A stretch of DNA of 64,000 bases from JANXQG01 sp963709175 (GTDB lineage: Bacteria; Planctomycetota; Planctomycetia; Pirellulales; Thermoguttaceae), in assembly GCA_963709175.1 (NCBI GenBank), contig CAVPVK010000014.1:310001-374000 (forward strand). Direction: 5' to 3'. The notes beneath the pieces were generated by a model, which was not told the origin of the DNA, ran no database searches, and saw only the letters and a program-made list of their open reading frames with translations. Made by a program: the position numbers and the translations under genes. Positions 18,680 to 29,173 of this stretch are shown piece by piece. Each line of letters starts with the position of its first letter. The stretch's first letter is position 1.

Positions 18680-19086
18680 GTGGTGTTTTGTAGGCGACCA
18701 ATTCGATTCGTCGTCACCTGCCTGATTGCGATCGGGCTGGGTGGCGGTGAGCCGTGCGTCTGTGGATCGCCTTCCGCGGCAAGTGGCAGTTCTTCGCATT
18801 GTGCCAAGCCCGCCTCAACGCGTTGCTGCTGTGGTATGAAAGGCGGCATTTGCCATTGCGGATCGGGTTGCTGCCGGAAGTCAGCGCCCGAGAAGACGCC
18901 CCGGTTCAGCAGCCCACTCGCAACAGCAACACCTCGGGTTCGGCCAAGGTCCTCGCGCACTATCTGGCTCCCCTGGCATCTGTCAATGCAGCCACCCGCT
19001 GGTATTCCAGCAGGTCGCCGTATGGCTCGGCCGCGTTGACTGCTCCTGGCACGCTTCAATCGCAGAGTGTGCGTCTGCAAATCTGA
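18680..19086 (+). CDS. Small Cys-rich secreted protein of a metal-efflux cluster (frameshifted)
   Basis: The N-terminus looks like a signal or membrane segment (RFVVTCLIAIGLGGG). It is followed by a cysteine cluster, 'RCCCGMKGGICHCGSGCC', suited to binding copper or another soft metal. The first frame stops at 19039 with an atypical Arg/Pro-rich tail. Another frame continues to 19086 and ends 'TLQSQSVRLQI', a more natural end, so an indel near 18900 is likely. It lies immediately upstream of CusB- and CusA-like genes. A role as metal sensor or chaperone for that pump is inferred from position and cysteines only. The exact start (GTG at 18680) is uncertain. Confidence 0.55.
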
Positions 19087-19427
19087 TGGGCCGCTCAGCG
19101 CCGCCGTCGTGCGCTGAGCTTTCTTGAAGCCCTTGCAAAGCGTATTTCGTTTTCGGTCGCCCGCTACGTGACCGATCCAGTTTGGCGATAGACCGGCTGG
19201 TAAGCGGCACGCAGTCTCTCCGACTCCCCCGGCCGCGATCCCGTAGCATCCGTTAATCGTTTTTTCAGTTTTTTGACATTCCATTGCGGTGCAGAGTCTG
19301 TGGGCGCACAAAGCTAGCGCGCCTCGCGCTCGTACCGCGAACACCGTGCGGAGTTTTATTGTGAACCCGTCCGCCCGCCTTTCCGCGAACCCAGAACCCA
19401 TTTTGTGCGAATGAGAGGAGCCTGACT
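19087..19427. other. Intergenic region before the efflux adaptor gene
   Basis: About 340 bases with no convincing gene. A good ribosome site (GAGAGGAG) lies just before the ATG at 19428. No clear promoter boxes were found. Confidence 0.35.
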
Positions 19428-21224
19428 ATGGCTGACGAGCAAACTCTGGCAAAGACCGTAAGAACCATTTCAAACGCTGTCGAAATCCCGGCTCCGAAGT
19501 CGGGCGCAGGCGGGACGCCTGCTCCAGCGGCCCTCACCGCCGGTATGAAACTCCGGCTCGTGGCCCTGGTGATCCTCAAGCGAATCCGTTTCATCGCTGT
19601 TTTGGCCGCCGTGGGATTGTTCATCCGCTACTGGGACACCGTATCAAACTACTGGGACAAGTGGACCCATCCGCACAACGCGGCGACGAGCCAACTTGAG
19701 CCGGGTCAGGAGTTCTACTGTCCCATGGATCCGCAAGTCGTCCGCCCGGGCTACGAGCCCAACGGCGACGTGCCCAAGTGTCCGATTTGCGGCATGCCGC
19801 TGGCCGTCCGCAAGACGGGCGAGAAGGTCAAGCTCCCGGCCGGCGTCACGGCCCGCGTGCAACTCTCGCCCGAACGCATTCAACTGGCCGGCATCAAGAC
19901 CGTGGCAGTCGAATACCGGCCGATGTTCCGCGAGACCAAGACCGTGGGCTACGTCACCTTCGACGAAAGCCGACTGTCGCGCGTCGTCAGCCGCGTCGAT
20001 GGCTACGTGGAGAAACTCTATGTGGACAAGACCTTCGACTTCGTTCGCCGCGGAGACCCGCTGGCGGAAATCTACAGCCCGGACCTGTACAGCACGGCCC
20101 GCGAGTTGATACTCTCCGCCAAGGGCCAAGGGGTGGATGGGGTGGCGACGTATGCGCGGAACAAGCTCCTGCTCTTGGGCGTTGATCGCGTGGATATCGA
20201 CCGCATGGTCGCGGCGGGCGAGCCTTCCACGCAGATCGTCATCCGCTCGCCTCAGACCGGCTACGTGGTGGCCAAGAAGATCGTGGCCGGCGCCAGCGTT
20301 GAGGCGAAAATGACCCTGCTGGAGGTGGCGGACCTCTCGACCGTCTGGATCGAGGCCGACGTCTACGAGAAAGACATCGCTTTTCTCCAGGTCGGACAAA
20401 CGATCGAGGCCACGGTCGAGGCCTATCCGCAGCGGGTCTTCAAGGGGAAGCTGGCCCTGATCTATCCGCAACTGGATGCCGCGACACGGACCAACCGGGT
20501 CCGCTGCGAACTGGAAAATGCGGGAAATGAGTTGCGGCCCGGCATGTTCGCCACCGTGCGGATCAAGGCGCCGCTGCAAGACGTTGAACCGTACAAGAGC
20601 CTCGCTGCCAAGAGCGGAAGCGATCGTCTTTCGCCAGCCGGAGGCGCAGTGCGCGAATACCTCGTCGTGCCACAAGCGGCGGTCATCGATACCGGCGCCA
20701 AGAAAGTGGTTTACGTCGCCCGCGAACCGGGCCTGTTCGAGGGCGTCGAAGTCGAGTTGGGACCGCGCCAGGACGACTGGTTTCCCGTCATCCGTGGCCT
20801 CAAACCCGGGGACCAGGTTGCCGCAGCGGGCGGGTTCCTCATCGACGCCGAAACGCGGCTCAATCCGGCGGCTGCCGCAACTTACTTCGGCGCCAGCGGC
20901 GGTCCCCAGTTTGCCGGCGGCTCGCCACCGGTCGCTGCCGCGCAGTCGGTCGAAAAGGACTCGCAGCCAATGCCGAACATGACGGCGGCACTTTCCGCGG
21001 AGCAATTGGATAATATCGAGAAGATGCCGGAAGAAGATCGCGCCGCGGCCAAGGCACAAGGCATGTGCCCCGTCACCGGCGCGGCGCTAGGTTCGATGGG
21101 AGTTCCCGTCAGGATCAGCCTTCGCGGCCAGGCGGTCTTCGTTTGCTGCAAGAGCTGTGTGGGGAAGGCTCTGCGCAGTCCGGAGGCGGTGTTGAAGAAA
21201 CTGGAGAAGGGACGGAAACCATAG
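19428..21224 (+). CDS. Heavy-metal efflux RND periplasmic adaptor (CusB/CzcB-like)
   Basis: A 598-residue membrane-fusion protein linking an RND pump to an outer-membrane channel. An N-terminal helix (FIAVLAAVGLFIRYW, about residues 45-65) anchors it. A heavy-metal-binding module follows: 'YCPMDPQVVRPGYEPNGDVP' then 'KCPICGMPL'. The barrel-sandwich and beta-barrel parts read 'VSRVDGYVEKLYV' and 'VWIEADVYEKDIAFLQ'. Unusually, the C-terminus carries another Cys module, 'GMCPVTGAALGS' and 'VFVCCKSCVGKAL', resembling YHS-type metal sites. With the CusA-like pump 150 bases downstream it forms a copper or silver (possibly zinc/cobalt) exporter. No outer-membrane partner is in the window. Confidence 0.9.
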   Translation: MADEQTLAKTVRTISNAVEIPAPKSGAGGTPAPAALTAGMKLRLVALVILKRIRFIAVLAAVGLFIRYWDTVSNYWDKWTHPHNAATSQLEPGQEFYCPMDPQVVRPGYEPNGDVPKCPICGMPLAVRKTGEKVKLPAGVTARVQLSPERIQLAGIKTVAVEYRPMFRETKTVGYVTFDESRLSRVVSRVDGYVEKLYVDKTFDFVRRGDPLAEIYSPDLYSTARELILSAKGQGVDGVATYARNKLLLLGVDRVDIDRMVAAGEPSTQIVIRSPQTGYVVAKKIVAGASVEAKMTLLEVADLSTVWIEADVYEKDIAFLQVGQTIEATVEAYPQRVFKGKLALIYPQLDAATRTNRVRCELENAGNELRPGMFATVRIKAPLQDVEPYKSLAAKSGSDRLSPAGGAVREYLVVPQAAVIDTGAKKVVYVAREPGLFEGVEVELGPRQDDWFPVIRGLKPGDQVAAAGGFLIDAETRLNPAAAATYFGASGGPQFAGGSPPVAAAQSVEKDSQPMPNMTAALSAEQLDNIEKMPEEDRAAAKAQGMCPVTGAALGSMGVPVRISLRGQAVFVCCKSCVGKALRSPEAVLKKLEKGRKP

Positions 21225-21373
21225 GGGTCCATAACCGGCAAGACAAAATCGCGAATCACACGAATGGGAATCCGAGAAAGATCGCTCGACTGCCTTCCCG
21301 CCTTTCCCTCTCTTCTTATACGCGTCATTAATGCGAATCGTGGTTTCCTCTCGTCGCGGAGAACAAAAACGTC

Positions 21374-24300
21374 ATGATCGAAAACATTATTGAATTCTCG
21401 ATTCGCAATCGCTTTGTGGTGATCCTGGCCACGCTGGGCATCGTCGTCTGGGGCGTCTTCGCCGTCCTCAACACGCCCGTCGATGCCATCCCCGATCTCT
21501 CCGAGAACCAGGTGATCGTTTTCACCGACTGGATGGGCCGCAGCCCCAAGGAAATCGAGGACCAGATCACCTATCCGCTCTCGGTGAACCTGCAGGGACT
21601 TGCCGGGGTGAAGGCGGTGCGGTCCTCCAGCGAATTCAATTTCTCGATGATCAACATCATCTTCGAGGACAGCGTGGACTTCTACTTCGCCCGCCAACGG
21701 GTGCTGGAGCGGCTCACGCTTTCCAGCACGTTCTTGCCCTCGGGCGTGGTGCCCTACATGGCCCCGGACGCCACGGCCCTGGGGCAGATCTTCTGGTACA
21801 CGGTGGAAGGCAAGGGACAGGACCTGGGCCGCCTGCGGGCGATCCAGGACTGGTACGTCCGCTATCAGCTCAATTCCGTGCCCGGCGTCGCCCAGGTCGC
21901 CTCCGCCGGCGGTTTTCCCATCGAGTACCAGATCGACGTGGACCCCAACAAGCTCCGCGCCTACAACGTGACCCTGGGCGAGTTATTCGCGGCTGTGGCG
22001 GGCTCCAACTCGGCGGTCGGCGGCAAAGTGGTGCAGAAGGGCAACGCGGAGTACATCGTCCGCGGCGTGGGCTGGATCGAGGGGACGCGGGACATTGAGA
22101 ATACCGTCGTCAAGGCGGAGGGGGGCACGCCCGTCTGCGTGGCCAATCTCGGCACCGTGAGCCTGGGCAGCGAGTTCCGCCGCAGCGTGCTGGAGAAGAA
22201 CGGCAACGAGGCCGTGGGGGCCGTGGTAATGATGCGGCACGGCGAGAACCCGCTGGAAGTGACGCGGCGGATCAAGGCCAAGATTGAGGAGCTGCAACCG
22301 GGCTTGCCGGAGGGCGTGCGGATCGTGCCCTTCTACGACCGCACCCGGCTCATCCAGGGCGCCATCGAGACCGTCACCTCCACCCTTCGGGACGAAATGA
22401 TTATCGCCTCCATCGCCATCCTCGTGATCCTCATGCACTTCCGCAGTGCATTGTTGATCTGCATGACCCTGCCCCTGGCCGTGCTGATTTCCTTCATTCT
22501 CATGCGGCAGTTCCATATCGCATCGAACATCATGTCGCTGTCGGGCATCGCCATTTCCATCGGCATCCTCGTCGACCAGGCGATCGTGATGGTGGAGAAC
22601 GCCACGCACCACCTCACGGCCCATTTCGGCCAGCGCAAAATCACCGGCGACACCCGCGAGGTCATTATCCCGGCCTGCCGCATGGTGGGCCGGCCGATCT
22701 TCTTCTCGGTAGTCATCATCCTCCTGTCGTTCATCCCCGTCTTCGCCCTGACCGGGCAGGAAGGCAAGACCTTTCATCCCTTGGCCTTCACCAAGAGCTT
22801 CGCCATGATCGGCGTGGCCGTCCTCTCCATCACGCTCGTGCCCGCCCTCATTCCGACCTTGATCAAGGGCCGTTTGCGAAGCGAGCAGGAAAGTTGGCTG
22901 GTGCGGAATATGATTGGCATCTACAAGCCCTGGCTGACCTGGCTTATGCCCCGCTGGAACCTGGCCATGTGGTTCTTCTCGGCGCTGTTGATCATGGGCG
23001 CCGGCCTCTTCCCCATCAATGCCATCGTGCCCATACCCTGGCGGACGTGCTACCTGGCCGTCGTGGCGATAACGATGGCCATCACCATCCGCTTTACCCG
23101 CGGTTTCCGCTGGCAACTCGTGGCCTTCGTCACGCTGGCGATCTTGTCCATGACGGCCTACAGCTTCCCCAAGATCGGTGTTGACTACATGCCGCCGCTG
23201 GACGAAGGGAGCATCCTCGATATGCCGGTGACGGTGCCGCGGGCCTCCGTGACCGAGACCACCGACGATCTCAAGGCCCGCGACGCCCTGCTGCGGCATT
23301 TCCCCGAGGTGGAAATGGTCGTCGGCAAGTCGGGCCGTGCCGACACCCCCACCGACCCTTCGCCTCTGGACATGGTGGAAAGCGTCATCACCCTGCGGCC
23401 CAAGGAGTACTGGGCGCGGCGGAAGCTCAACTACAAGGACGCCGAAAAACAGGCGGCTGCGGTCCTCGCCGCCCTGCAGACCCGTGGGCTGGTTTACACC
23501 ATCCCAGACGAGTCGAAGCGCCGGGCGGTGCTTGGCACGGCGACGATGAACGCCGTGATGCGTTTCGACCAGACCATGCGCGAGCTCGTGTTGCAGCATT
23601 GCAGCGACTTCGCAGCGGATTTGGGGCCCAGACTCCTGCGGGAATCCATCGCCGAATTGGTAGGCCGGTGGCGGAAAGCCGATCAACTGCTGGGGCCGGT
23701 AGCCGACGCGGATATCGATCGGCTGGCCTCCGAACTCGAGACGCAATTCGCCGCGATTCTCTCCTCCGGTCCGGCCCAGGAGGACGTCAACCACCTGGTC
23801 CAGCGGCTCGCCGAGAAACTGGCGGCGGACAAGAAGGTGCAGCTCAATCCGGAGCTGCTCATCGCCCGTTTTGGCCGGCTGCAAGCCGCCTGCCTGGCCG
23901 TTGCCGACGTGCTGGGCTCTCCGCCCCCCACGCTCTTCACGCAGGAGCTCGATTTCATCCAACGGCAGCGGGACCAGCACTGGCGCGACGAAATCCGCCA
24001 GCTTGACTACGACATTTTTCCCCGTGCAGTAGCGGCTTATGATCGCTACGCCATCGAGGAGGTCCGCAGGGCGGCCCAGGACGAGGGTGTGGGGCGGGAG
24101 TCGCCGTCCGGCGAACAAGCGCGTGCCGAGAAAGCAGCCATGCAAACGCTCTGCGTGGAACTCGATTCCGCCTGGTCGCCCCGCGTCTTCCTCTGGAAAA
24201 AGTCCAAGGACGACCTCCTCAAGGAATTGGACAGCGCGGTGCGGATGCCGGGCTGGGCCAATATTTGGACCCAGCCGATCATCAACCGCATCGATATGCT

Positions 24301-25519
24301 TGCCACGGGCGTACGGACCATGATCGGCGTAAAGGTCTTCGGCAACGACCTGGACAAGATCCAGGAGGTATCCGAGCAGGTGGCCGCGGCGCTGCGGCAG
24401 GTTCCCGGTGCGGTGGACGTCTTTCCCGACCAGAGCCGCGGCAAAGGCTACCTGGAGATCCGCATCGATCGTCAACGGGCGGCCCGCTACGGCGTGAAAG
24501 TCAGCGACGTCCAGGACGTGATCGAGACCGCGCTGGGCGGCAAGGCGATTACTACCACGGTCGAGGGCCGCGAGCGGTTCCCGGTGCGCGTGCGCTACAA
24601 TCGCGCGTCCCGCCAGGACGAAGAAGACGTGAAGAACCTACTGGTGGCCGCGGCGGCGGGCATGGGGCCTTCGGGCCGCGACGAGTCGCGGCCGCCGGCA
24701 CCCGCGTCCGCCGGGCCCGTACAAATTCCGTTGGCGATGGTCGCCGACGTGAAGATCGTGGAGGGACCCGCCATGATCAAGAGCGAAAACGGCATGCTCC
24801 GCAACTACGTGCAACTGAACGTCCGCGATCGTGACGTGGTGGGCTTCGTCGAGGAGGCCCAGCGGGCGGTGGCCCAAAAGGTCAAGCTGCCGCCGGGGAT
24901 GTACCTGGCTTGGAGCGGGCAGTTCGAGAACCAGGTCCGCGCCGGCAAGACGATGCTCGTGGTCTTTCCCGCGGTAATCCTCGTGATCTTCGTCATCCTC
25001 TATCTCACCTACAACGATCTTATCGACGCCCTGTTGATGATGAAGGCCGTGCCCGAGGCCATGGTCGGCGGCATCTTCCTCCTCTGGCTTTTCGGCTACC
25101 ATTTCAGCGTCGCCGTGCAGGTGGGGTTCATTGCCTGTTTCGGCATGGCCACGGAGACCGGCATCATCATGCTCGTCTACCTTCGCGACGCCGTGGAAAA
25201 ACGTGGCGGCCTGGAGAAGATCGGGTCGCTACGAGAGCTTCGCGACGCCGTGATCGAGGGAGCAGTGCACCGTCTTCGGCCGAAGCTGTTGACCGAGGGC
25301 GTGGCGATCATTGCCTTGGCGCCGATGCTCTGGGCGACGGGCGTCGGCCACGAAGTGATTTCCGCCATGGCGGCCCCGGTGCTGGGCGGCCTGCTGATCG
25401 CCGACGAGGTGGTCGATATTTTCATCCCCGTGCGATTCTACTGGGTTCGCCGTTATCGCTGGCTGAAGATGCGGGGGATCGACCCGGATCTGCCCACGGA
25501 CGAGTTCCAGGCGGCGTAA
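21374..25519 (+). CDS. Heavy-metal efflux RND pump (CusA/CzcA family), enlarged
   Basis: The inner-membrane proton-driven pump of the system. It starts with the usual helix and 'DAIPDLSENQVIVFTDWMGR', contains 'ISIGILVDQAIVMVENATHH' with the family's membrane acidic residue, and ends near 'EVVDIFIPVRFYWVRRYRWL'. At 1381 residues it is about 330 longer than typical CusA/CzcA (about 1040). The extra sequence falls mainly between 'LRPKEYWARR' (about residue 690) and 'DDLLKELDSAVRMPGWANIW' (about 945), segments that are adjacent in ordinary CusA. It is mostly charged and helical and belongs to the periplasmic side. The 4.1 kb frame is intact, unlike many neighbours. Confidence 0.93.
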   Translation: MIENIIEFSIRNRFVVILATLGIVVWGVFAVLNTPVDAIPDLSENQVIVFTDWMGRSPKEIEDQITYPLSVNLQGLAGVKAVRSSSEFNFSMINIIFEDSVDFYFARQRVLERLTLSSTFLPSGVVPYMAPDATALGQIFWYTVEGKGQDLGRLRAIQDWYVRYQLNSVPGVAQVASAGGFPIEYQIDVDPNKLRAYNVTLGELFAAVAGSNSAVGGKVVQKGNAEYIVRGVGWIEGTRDIENTVVKAEGGTPVCVANLGTVSLGSEFRRSVLEKNGNEAVGAVVMMRHGENPLEVTRRIKAKIEELQPGLPEGVRIVPFYDRTRLIQGAIETVTSTLRDEMIIASIAILVILMHFRSALLICMTLPLAVLISFILMRQFHIASNIMSLSGIAISIGILVDQAIVMVENATHHLTAHFGQRKITGDTREVIIPACRMVGRPIFFSVVIILLSFIPVFALTGQEGKTFHPLAFTKSFAMIGVAVLSITLVPALIPTLIKGRLRSEQESWLVRNMIGIYKPWLTWLMPRWNLAMWFFSALLIMGAGLFPINAIVPIPWRTCYLAVVAITMAITIRFTRGFRWQLVAFVTLAILSMTAYSFPKIGVDYMPPLDEGSILDMPVTVPRASVTETTDDLKARDALLRHFPEVEMVVGKSGRADTPTDPSPLDMVESVITLRPKEYWARRKLNYKDAEKQAAAVLAALQTRGLVYTIPDESKRRAVLGTATMNAVMRFDQTMRELVLQHCSDFAADLGPRLLRESIAELVGRWRKADQLLGPVADADIDRLASELETQFAAILSSGPAQEDVNHLVQRLAEKLAADKKVQLNPELLIARFGRLQAACLAVADVLGSPPPTLFTQELDFIQRQRDQHWRDEIRQLDYDIFPRAVAAYDRYAIEEVRRAAQDEGVGRESPSGEQARAEKAAMQTLCVELDSAWSPRVFLWKKSKDDLLKELDSAVRMPGWANIWTQPIINRIDMLATGVRTMIGVKVFGNDLDKIQEVSEQVAAALRQVPGAVDVFPDQSRGKGYLEIRIDRQRAARYGVKVSDVQDVIETALGGKAITTTVEGRERFPVRVRYNRASRQDEEDVKNLLVAAAAGMGPSGRDESRPPAPASAGPVQIPLAMVADVKIVEGPAMIKSENGMLRNYVQLNVRDRDVVGFVEEAQRAVAQKVKLPPGMYLAWSGQFENQVRAGKTMLVVFPAVILVIFVILYLTYNDLIDALLMMKAVPEAMVGGIFLLWLFGYHFSVAVQVGFIACFGMATETGIIMLVYLRDAVEKRGGLEKIGSLRELRDAVIEGAVHRLRPKLLTEGVAIIALAPMLWATGVGHEVISAMAAPVLGGLLIADEVVDIFIPVRFYWVRRYRWLKMRGIDPDLPTDEFQAA

Positions 25520-25685
25520 CCCCGTAGTTGACCTGGACCGTAAGCAAAGCATCCTCGTTTATGATTCGGGATAGCGTTCCAGGGTAACCCGCCCAATTCA
25601 ACTGGAAAAACGCCGCCTGCCGCGCTACCATTATGATGGCGTTTCCAGGAAAAAAACCTGAAGAACCTGTTCGAGGGCGAATTCG

Positions 25686-27289
25686 ATGACTGAGATCGGC
25701 GATAGCCGGAGACCGCGCAGCGAAAACCGTGGAGCGGTGGTCCGCGGTGGGATGGCTTCGATCGTGGTTGCGGCGCTGGCGGGCTTCGCCGCGGGAGAGC
25801 CCCCCTCGTTTGCCGTCGAAAGGCCCGCGGACGTGTTGCAGCGGCACGGCATCGATCCCAGCCCGACTGCAGTGCTGGAATTCCTCCGCCAACAACGGCC
25901 CAGCGCGGAGCGGCTCGCGAGAATTTCCGCGCTGGTTGAGCAGCTTGGCAGCGAAAGCTTCGCTGACCGCGAGCAGGCCTCGTCGCAGTTGGCCGCCTTG
26001 GGCACGGCCGCCGTGACGGCGCTGCGGGACGCCGACAAAGGCAACGACTTCGAAATCCACTGTCGAGCCCACCAACTGCTGCTGAAGTTGGACCGAGGCG
26101 GGGGACGGCAACTGCACCAGGAGTTGCTGATCGCCGCCTTGGAGTGGCTGTCAGAGTCGCCCTCGCCGCAGGCGACTGCCACGCTCCTGGAGGTCCTGCC
26201 GGAAATGCCCGATGCGGCAACCCGCCAGGCCGCCTGCGAGGCCCTTTGGGCCTGTGTGCAGCCGGGCGACGCCGAGCCGCTTCGCCGGGCGATCCGCCAT
26301 GGGGATCAGCTCCTCCAGGCGGCCGCCATTCCCGCGCTGGAGTTGGCCTCGGGCGACGGCGCTGTCGACACGCTGTTGCCTTTCCTGCAAAATGCCGATG
26401 AATCGCTCCGCCTTTCGGCAGCCCGGGCCCTCTTGGATCGCCGGCCGCGGCCCGCGGTCGCCGCGCTCTTGGGCCTCTTGGCGTCGCGTGAAGCGGGCGT
26501 TCGCGCGCAGGCCGCATGGCTGCTCCAGCAGGTATCGCACATTCCGCCGGAGCGCGATTATAGCCTCGACTTCCCCGCTGCCGTCAGGCGCTGGCAGGTC
26601 TGGGCCGCCGGGGCAAAACGATTCGCCGCGGTCGGCCGCAAGCGGCTGCTTCCAACCCGCTATGGGATCATCCTCTCGGAGTCCTTCGCCGAAAGCGCGG
26701 GCACGATCCACAAGACCTATCACCAGTTGCAGTACGAATGCAGCGTCGCCGCCAAGGCTTCCGTGTCCCAGGGCGTCCTCCGCCTTTATGGAAATCACGA
26801 CGAGGGCGACCAGCGGCTGTACGCAACGTCCGCCAGCTTGCTGGGCCTGCCCGCCTTTCCGTCGGCCGTCCGCGTCAAGACGACGCTGGGAGGCGAGGCC
26901 GCCGGCGAAGGCACGTGGCACGTGGGAGTCTCGGTGGGAAACGTCCGCGTGCTGTTCCATCCCGGCATGAACGACGGCGCGTTCCGGGTGGAACGGGTGG
27001 ACAATCACCAGTTTCTCACCCAGAACGAATCAATGCCCTTCACGCCCGGCAGCGGCCTGTTGCACAGGATGACGATCGACGTTCAGCGCCGACCCAGCGG
27101 CGACGTGCAACTCCGCGTCACGATTGTCGACGGCGGCCAGAGCGGCCGGCGGTTCACGCGGAATCTCAGCTTGCGCAAAGCGACGTGGGCGAGTTGGGGC
27201 GGATCGGACTGGAACGCAGCGGCCGCACGGGCGGCGCCGCCCTTTTCGGCTCCTTCGCTATCGAGCCGCTGGCTGGCGAAAAGCATTAG
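25686..27289 (+). CDS. Secreted HEAT-repeat protein, hypothetical
   Basis: After an N-terminal hydrophobic segment (GMASIVVAALAGFAAG) come HEAT-like helical repeats from about residues 70 to 290, for example 'LGSESFADREQASSQLAALG' and 'LLPFLQNADESLRLSAARAL'. A beta-rich C-terminal domain (about 320-535) resembles concanavalin-like folds. From about 27185 the sequence continues better in another frame, ending 'FAIEPLAGEKH' at 27289; the first frame ends in unlike residues at 27296. A scaffold or binding role at the cell surface fits, but no function is known. It is transcribed away from the efflux pump with its own 165-base spacer. Confidence 0.7.
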
Positions 27290-27293
27290 TTCG

Positions 27294-27310
27294 TAGTCCC
27301 GGCTTCAGCC
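27294..27310. repeat. Copy of the GTAGTCCCGGCTTCAGCC repeat
   Basis: A second copy of the dispersed element seen at 15347, again directly after a stop codon. The rest of 27311-27624 holds no gene I can support. Confidence 0.6.
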
Positions 27311-27624
27311 TTCGGCGTCGAACTGGCTTCCGCGATCGGGCGACTTCGCCGCTGACGTGGGACTTCCCTGCGACTCGCTGGTCACCTGCCATTGGGACTT
27401 GGTCGTCTCGGGCGACGTTTTTCCTTCGGCCTTGTCGATCTTGAATTGCAACGATGCCTTGAAGCAATCCGATGCGGGAGAGCACTGGCTCATGGATGCG
27501 TTAGAAGGGGCTGGTAGCTTTTTGACAGAAATCCTTGAGAATTATCGGCGCCGGCCGCGGCCGGCATCGAGTGTAAATCCTGGAGGAAACGTATGCGGCT
27601 TGTAGCGGTCGTAGTGTGCCGATC

Positions 27625-29089
27625 CTAGCGTCGGTAGGCTGGCGGATCGGGGGCGACCGTCTCACCGCGGTAGTCCTGAGGATACGCCTCGGCGGAATTC
27701 TGCGGGTCATTCACGGGGGGAAGACGCGAGAGAATCGCGCCGTCGGCTGCCGGCGCGAGCGGCACGCCCGTCGCATGGGGATCGCGGCAGGCAACCAGCG
27801 GCAAGGAATTGTCGGCCGGGGCGGCACGGGGCGCGTCCGGCGGCGGGGCATATTGCGGGCCCGCGATTTGGGGCGGAATCTGCGGCGGCATTTGCCCTCC
27901 ACCGGCGACATACGGCCGCTGCTGCGGCGCAGGCTGAATGGCGAATTGCGGCAGCGCCGGCGGCGGATTTTGCGGCGGCGCTGGCATTCCCCTGGGCGGA
28001 TACTGCATTGGCGGCGGCGTCGCTTGTTGTACGTACTGCGGCTGGGCGGGCGGATACTGCATTGGCGGCGGCGTCGCTTGTTGTACGTACTGCGGCTGGG
28101 CGGGCGGTTGTGGCTGCGGCGGACCAGGGGCGCAGGGATTTGAAGCCGGCACTTGCGCCGGCAAGCCCGTATATTGCTGCTGCGGAGTCGCGTACGGCGG
28201 CGGCATCGGCGCCGCCGGCAACGGCGGAGCCGCCAGGGGCTGGTTCATGGGAACGGGGCCAGGCGCGACGGGCGGCGCCGGCGGGCCGCTCATGCCCACC
28301 GCCGCGGGTCCGTAGTCGCCGCGCTCGCGGGATAGCCGCTCCACCCACTCCCGGGCCAAGGCCATGCGGGGACTCATTTGCAGCGCGACCGTGAATTCCT
28401 GCAGCGCGGCGGCCTTCATGCCCCGCTTGTTCAGAAGGTAACCCAGATCGTAGTGGGCAACCGGCTCGTCGTACACCTCGCGCAGTTGCTGGTAGGCGTC
28501 CTTGAGCATGCCCGCCCGGACCAGCAGCACCGCCAGGTTGTTGCGATATCGAGGCTCGTGGGGCGCTGAATTTCACAGCATGCCGGGCGGCCCCGATGGC
28601 CTCCGGCAACATTTCGGCCTGGACGTAGTGCATTGCCAGGTTGTTGTAGACCGCGGGTTGATCGGAATGCTTGCGCTCGGCCTCGCGGTAGAGTTTTAGG
28701 GCTTCGGCCGAATCGTGCATTTGGTCCTTGAGCATGGCATAGCCCAGCAGCACACGCAGGTCCGTGGGAAACTTGTCGAGCGCTTGCTTGTACTGGGCCT
28801 CAGCCTGGGTGAACTTGCCGCTCTTCACGTACAGTTCGGCCACGGCGACATACACTTCGGCCCCAGCCTCGTGCTTCGAGTTCAGGTCGATGGCGTCATC
28901 GGTCGGAGTGGGCGGCGGTGGCGAGTTGTTTGCCGAATGACCGAAGGGCCACCAACTCCACGACGAGTTGCTCTGCGCGGAGGCGTCGCGGACGGCAAAG
29001 GCGAGCATGGCGCAAGAGGCCAGGGCAAGGACGATCCATCGCCTTGGCTGGCAAGTCTCCCCGGCGCGCCTTCGTGGTGGAAAAACCAT
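27625..29089 (-). CDS. Secreted TPR protein with proline/glutamine-rich tail (frameshifted)
   Basis: A signal peptide (WIVLALASCAMLAFAV, cleavage near DASA) precedes TPR repeats: 'AVAELYVKSGKFTQAEAQYK', 'KLYREAERKHSDQPAVYNN', and after a shift 'LLVRAGMLKDAYQQLREVYD'. The shift lies near 28560. The last 180 residues are Pro/Gln-rich and include two tandem copies of an 18-residue unit starting QYVQQATPPPMQYPP. Total about 488 codons. The start at 29089 (MVFPPRRRAG) puts the signal peptide near the N-terminus; upstream in-frame codons to 29155 look non-coding. TPR proteins of this kind scaffold envelope or secretion complexes. The neighbour at 29174 on the same strand may be a partner. Confidence 0.75.
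27994..28101. repeat. Tandem 54-bp repeat inside the TPR gene
   Basis: Two adjacent copies of 54 bases (27994-28047 and 28048-28101) encode the repeated QYVQQATPPPMQYPPAQP unit in the tail of the TPR protein. A third, partial unit follows. Confidence 0.8.
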
Positions 29090-29173
29090 CTTTTTGCCGA
29101 TTCCCTCTCGAACTCTGTTCTGGCGATGCCAGCCGCCTGCGCCGCCTTTGCCCATTCCTGCGTTTGGCGGTCG

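Noticed and set aside
21983..24475. A long minus-strand open frame (830 codons) opposite the efflux pump
   Set aside because: It is His/Arg/Asp-rich with no domain pattern and lies opposite a well-conserved pump gene. It is a shadow of high-GC coding sequence.
27305..27493. A 62-codon minus-strand gene (MSQCSPASDCFKASLQFKID)
   Set aside because: Composition is plausible, but there is no clear ribosome site, it ends in a dispersed repeat, and no second line of evidence exists.
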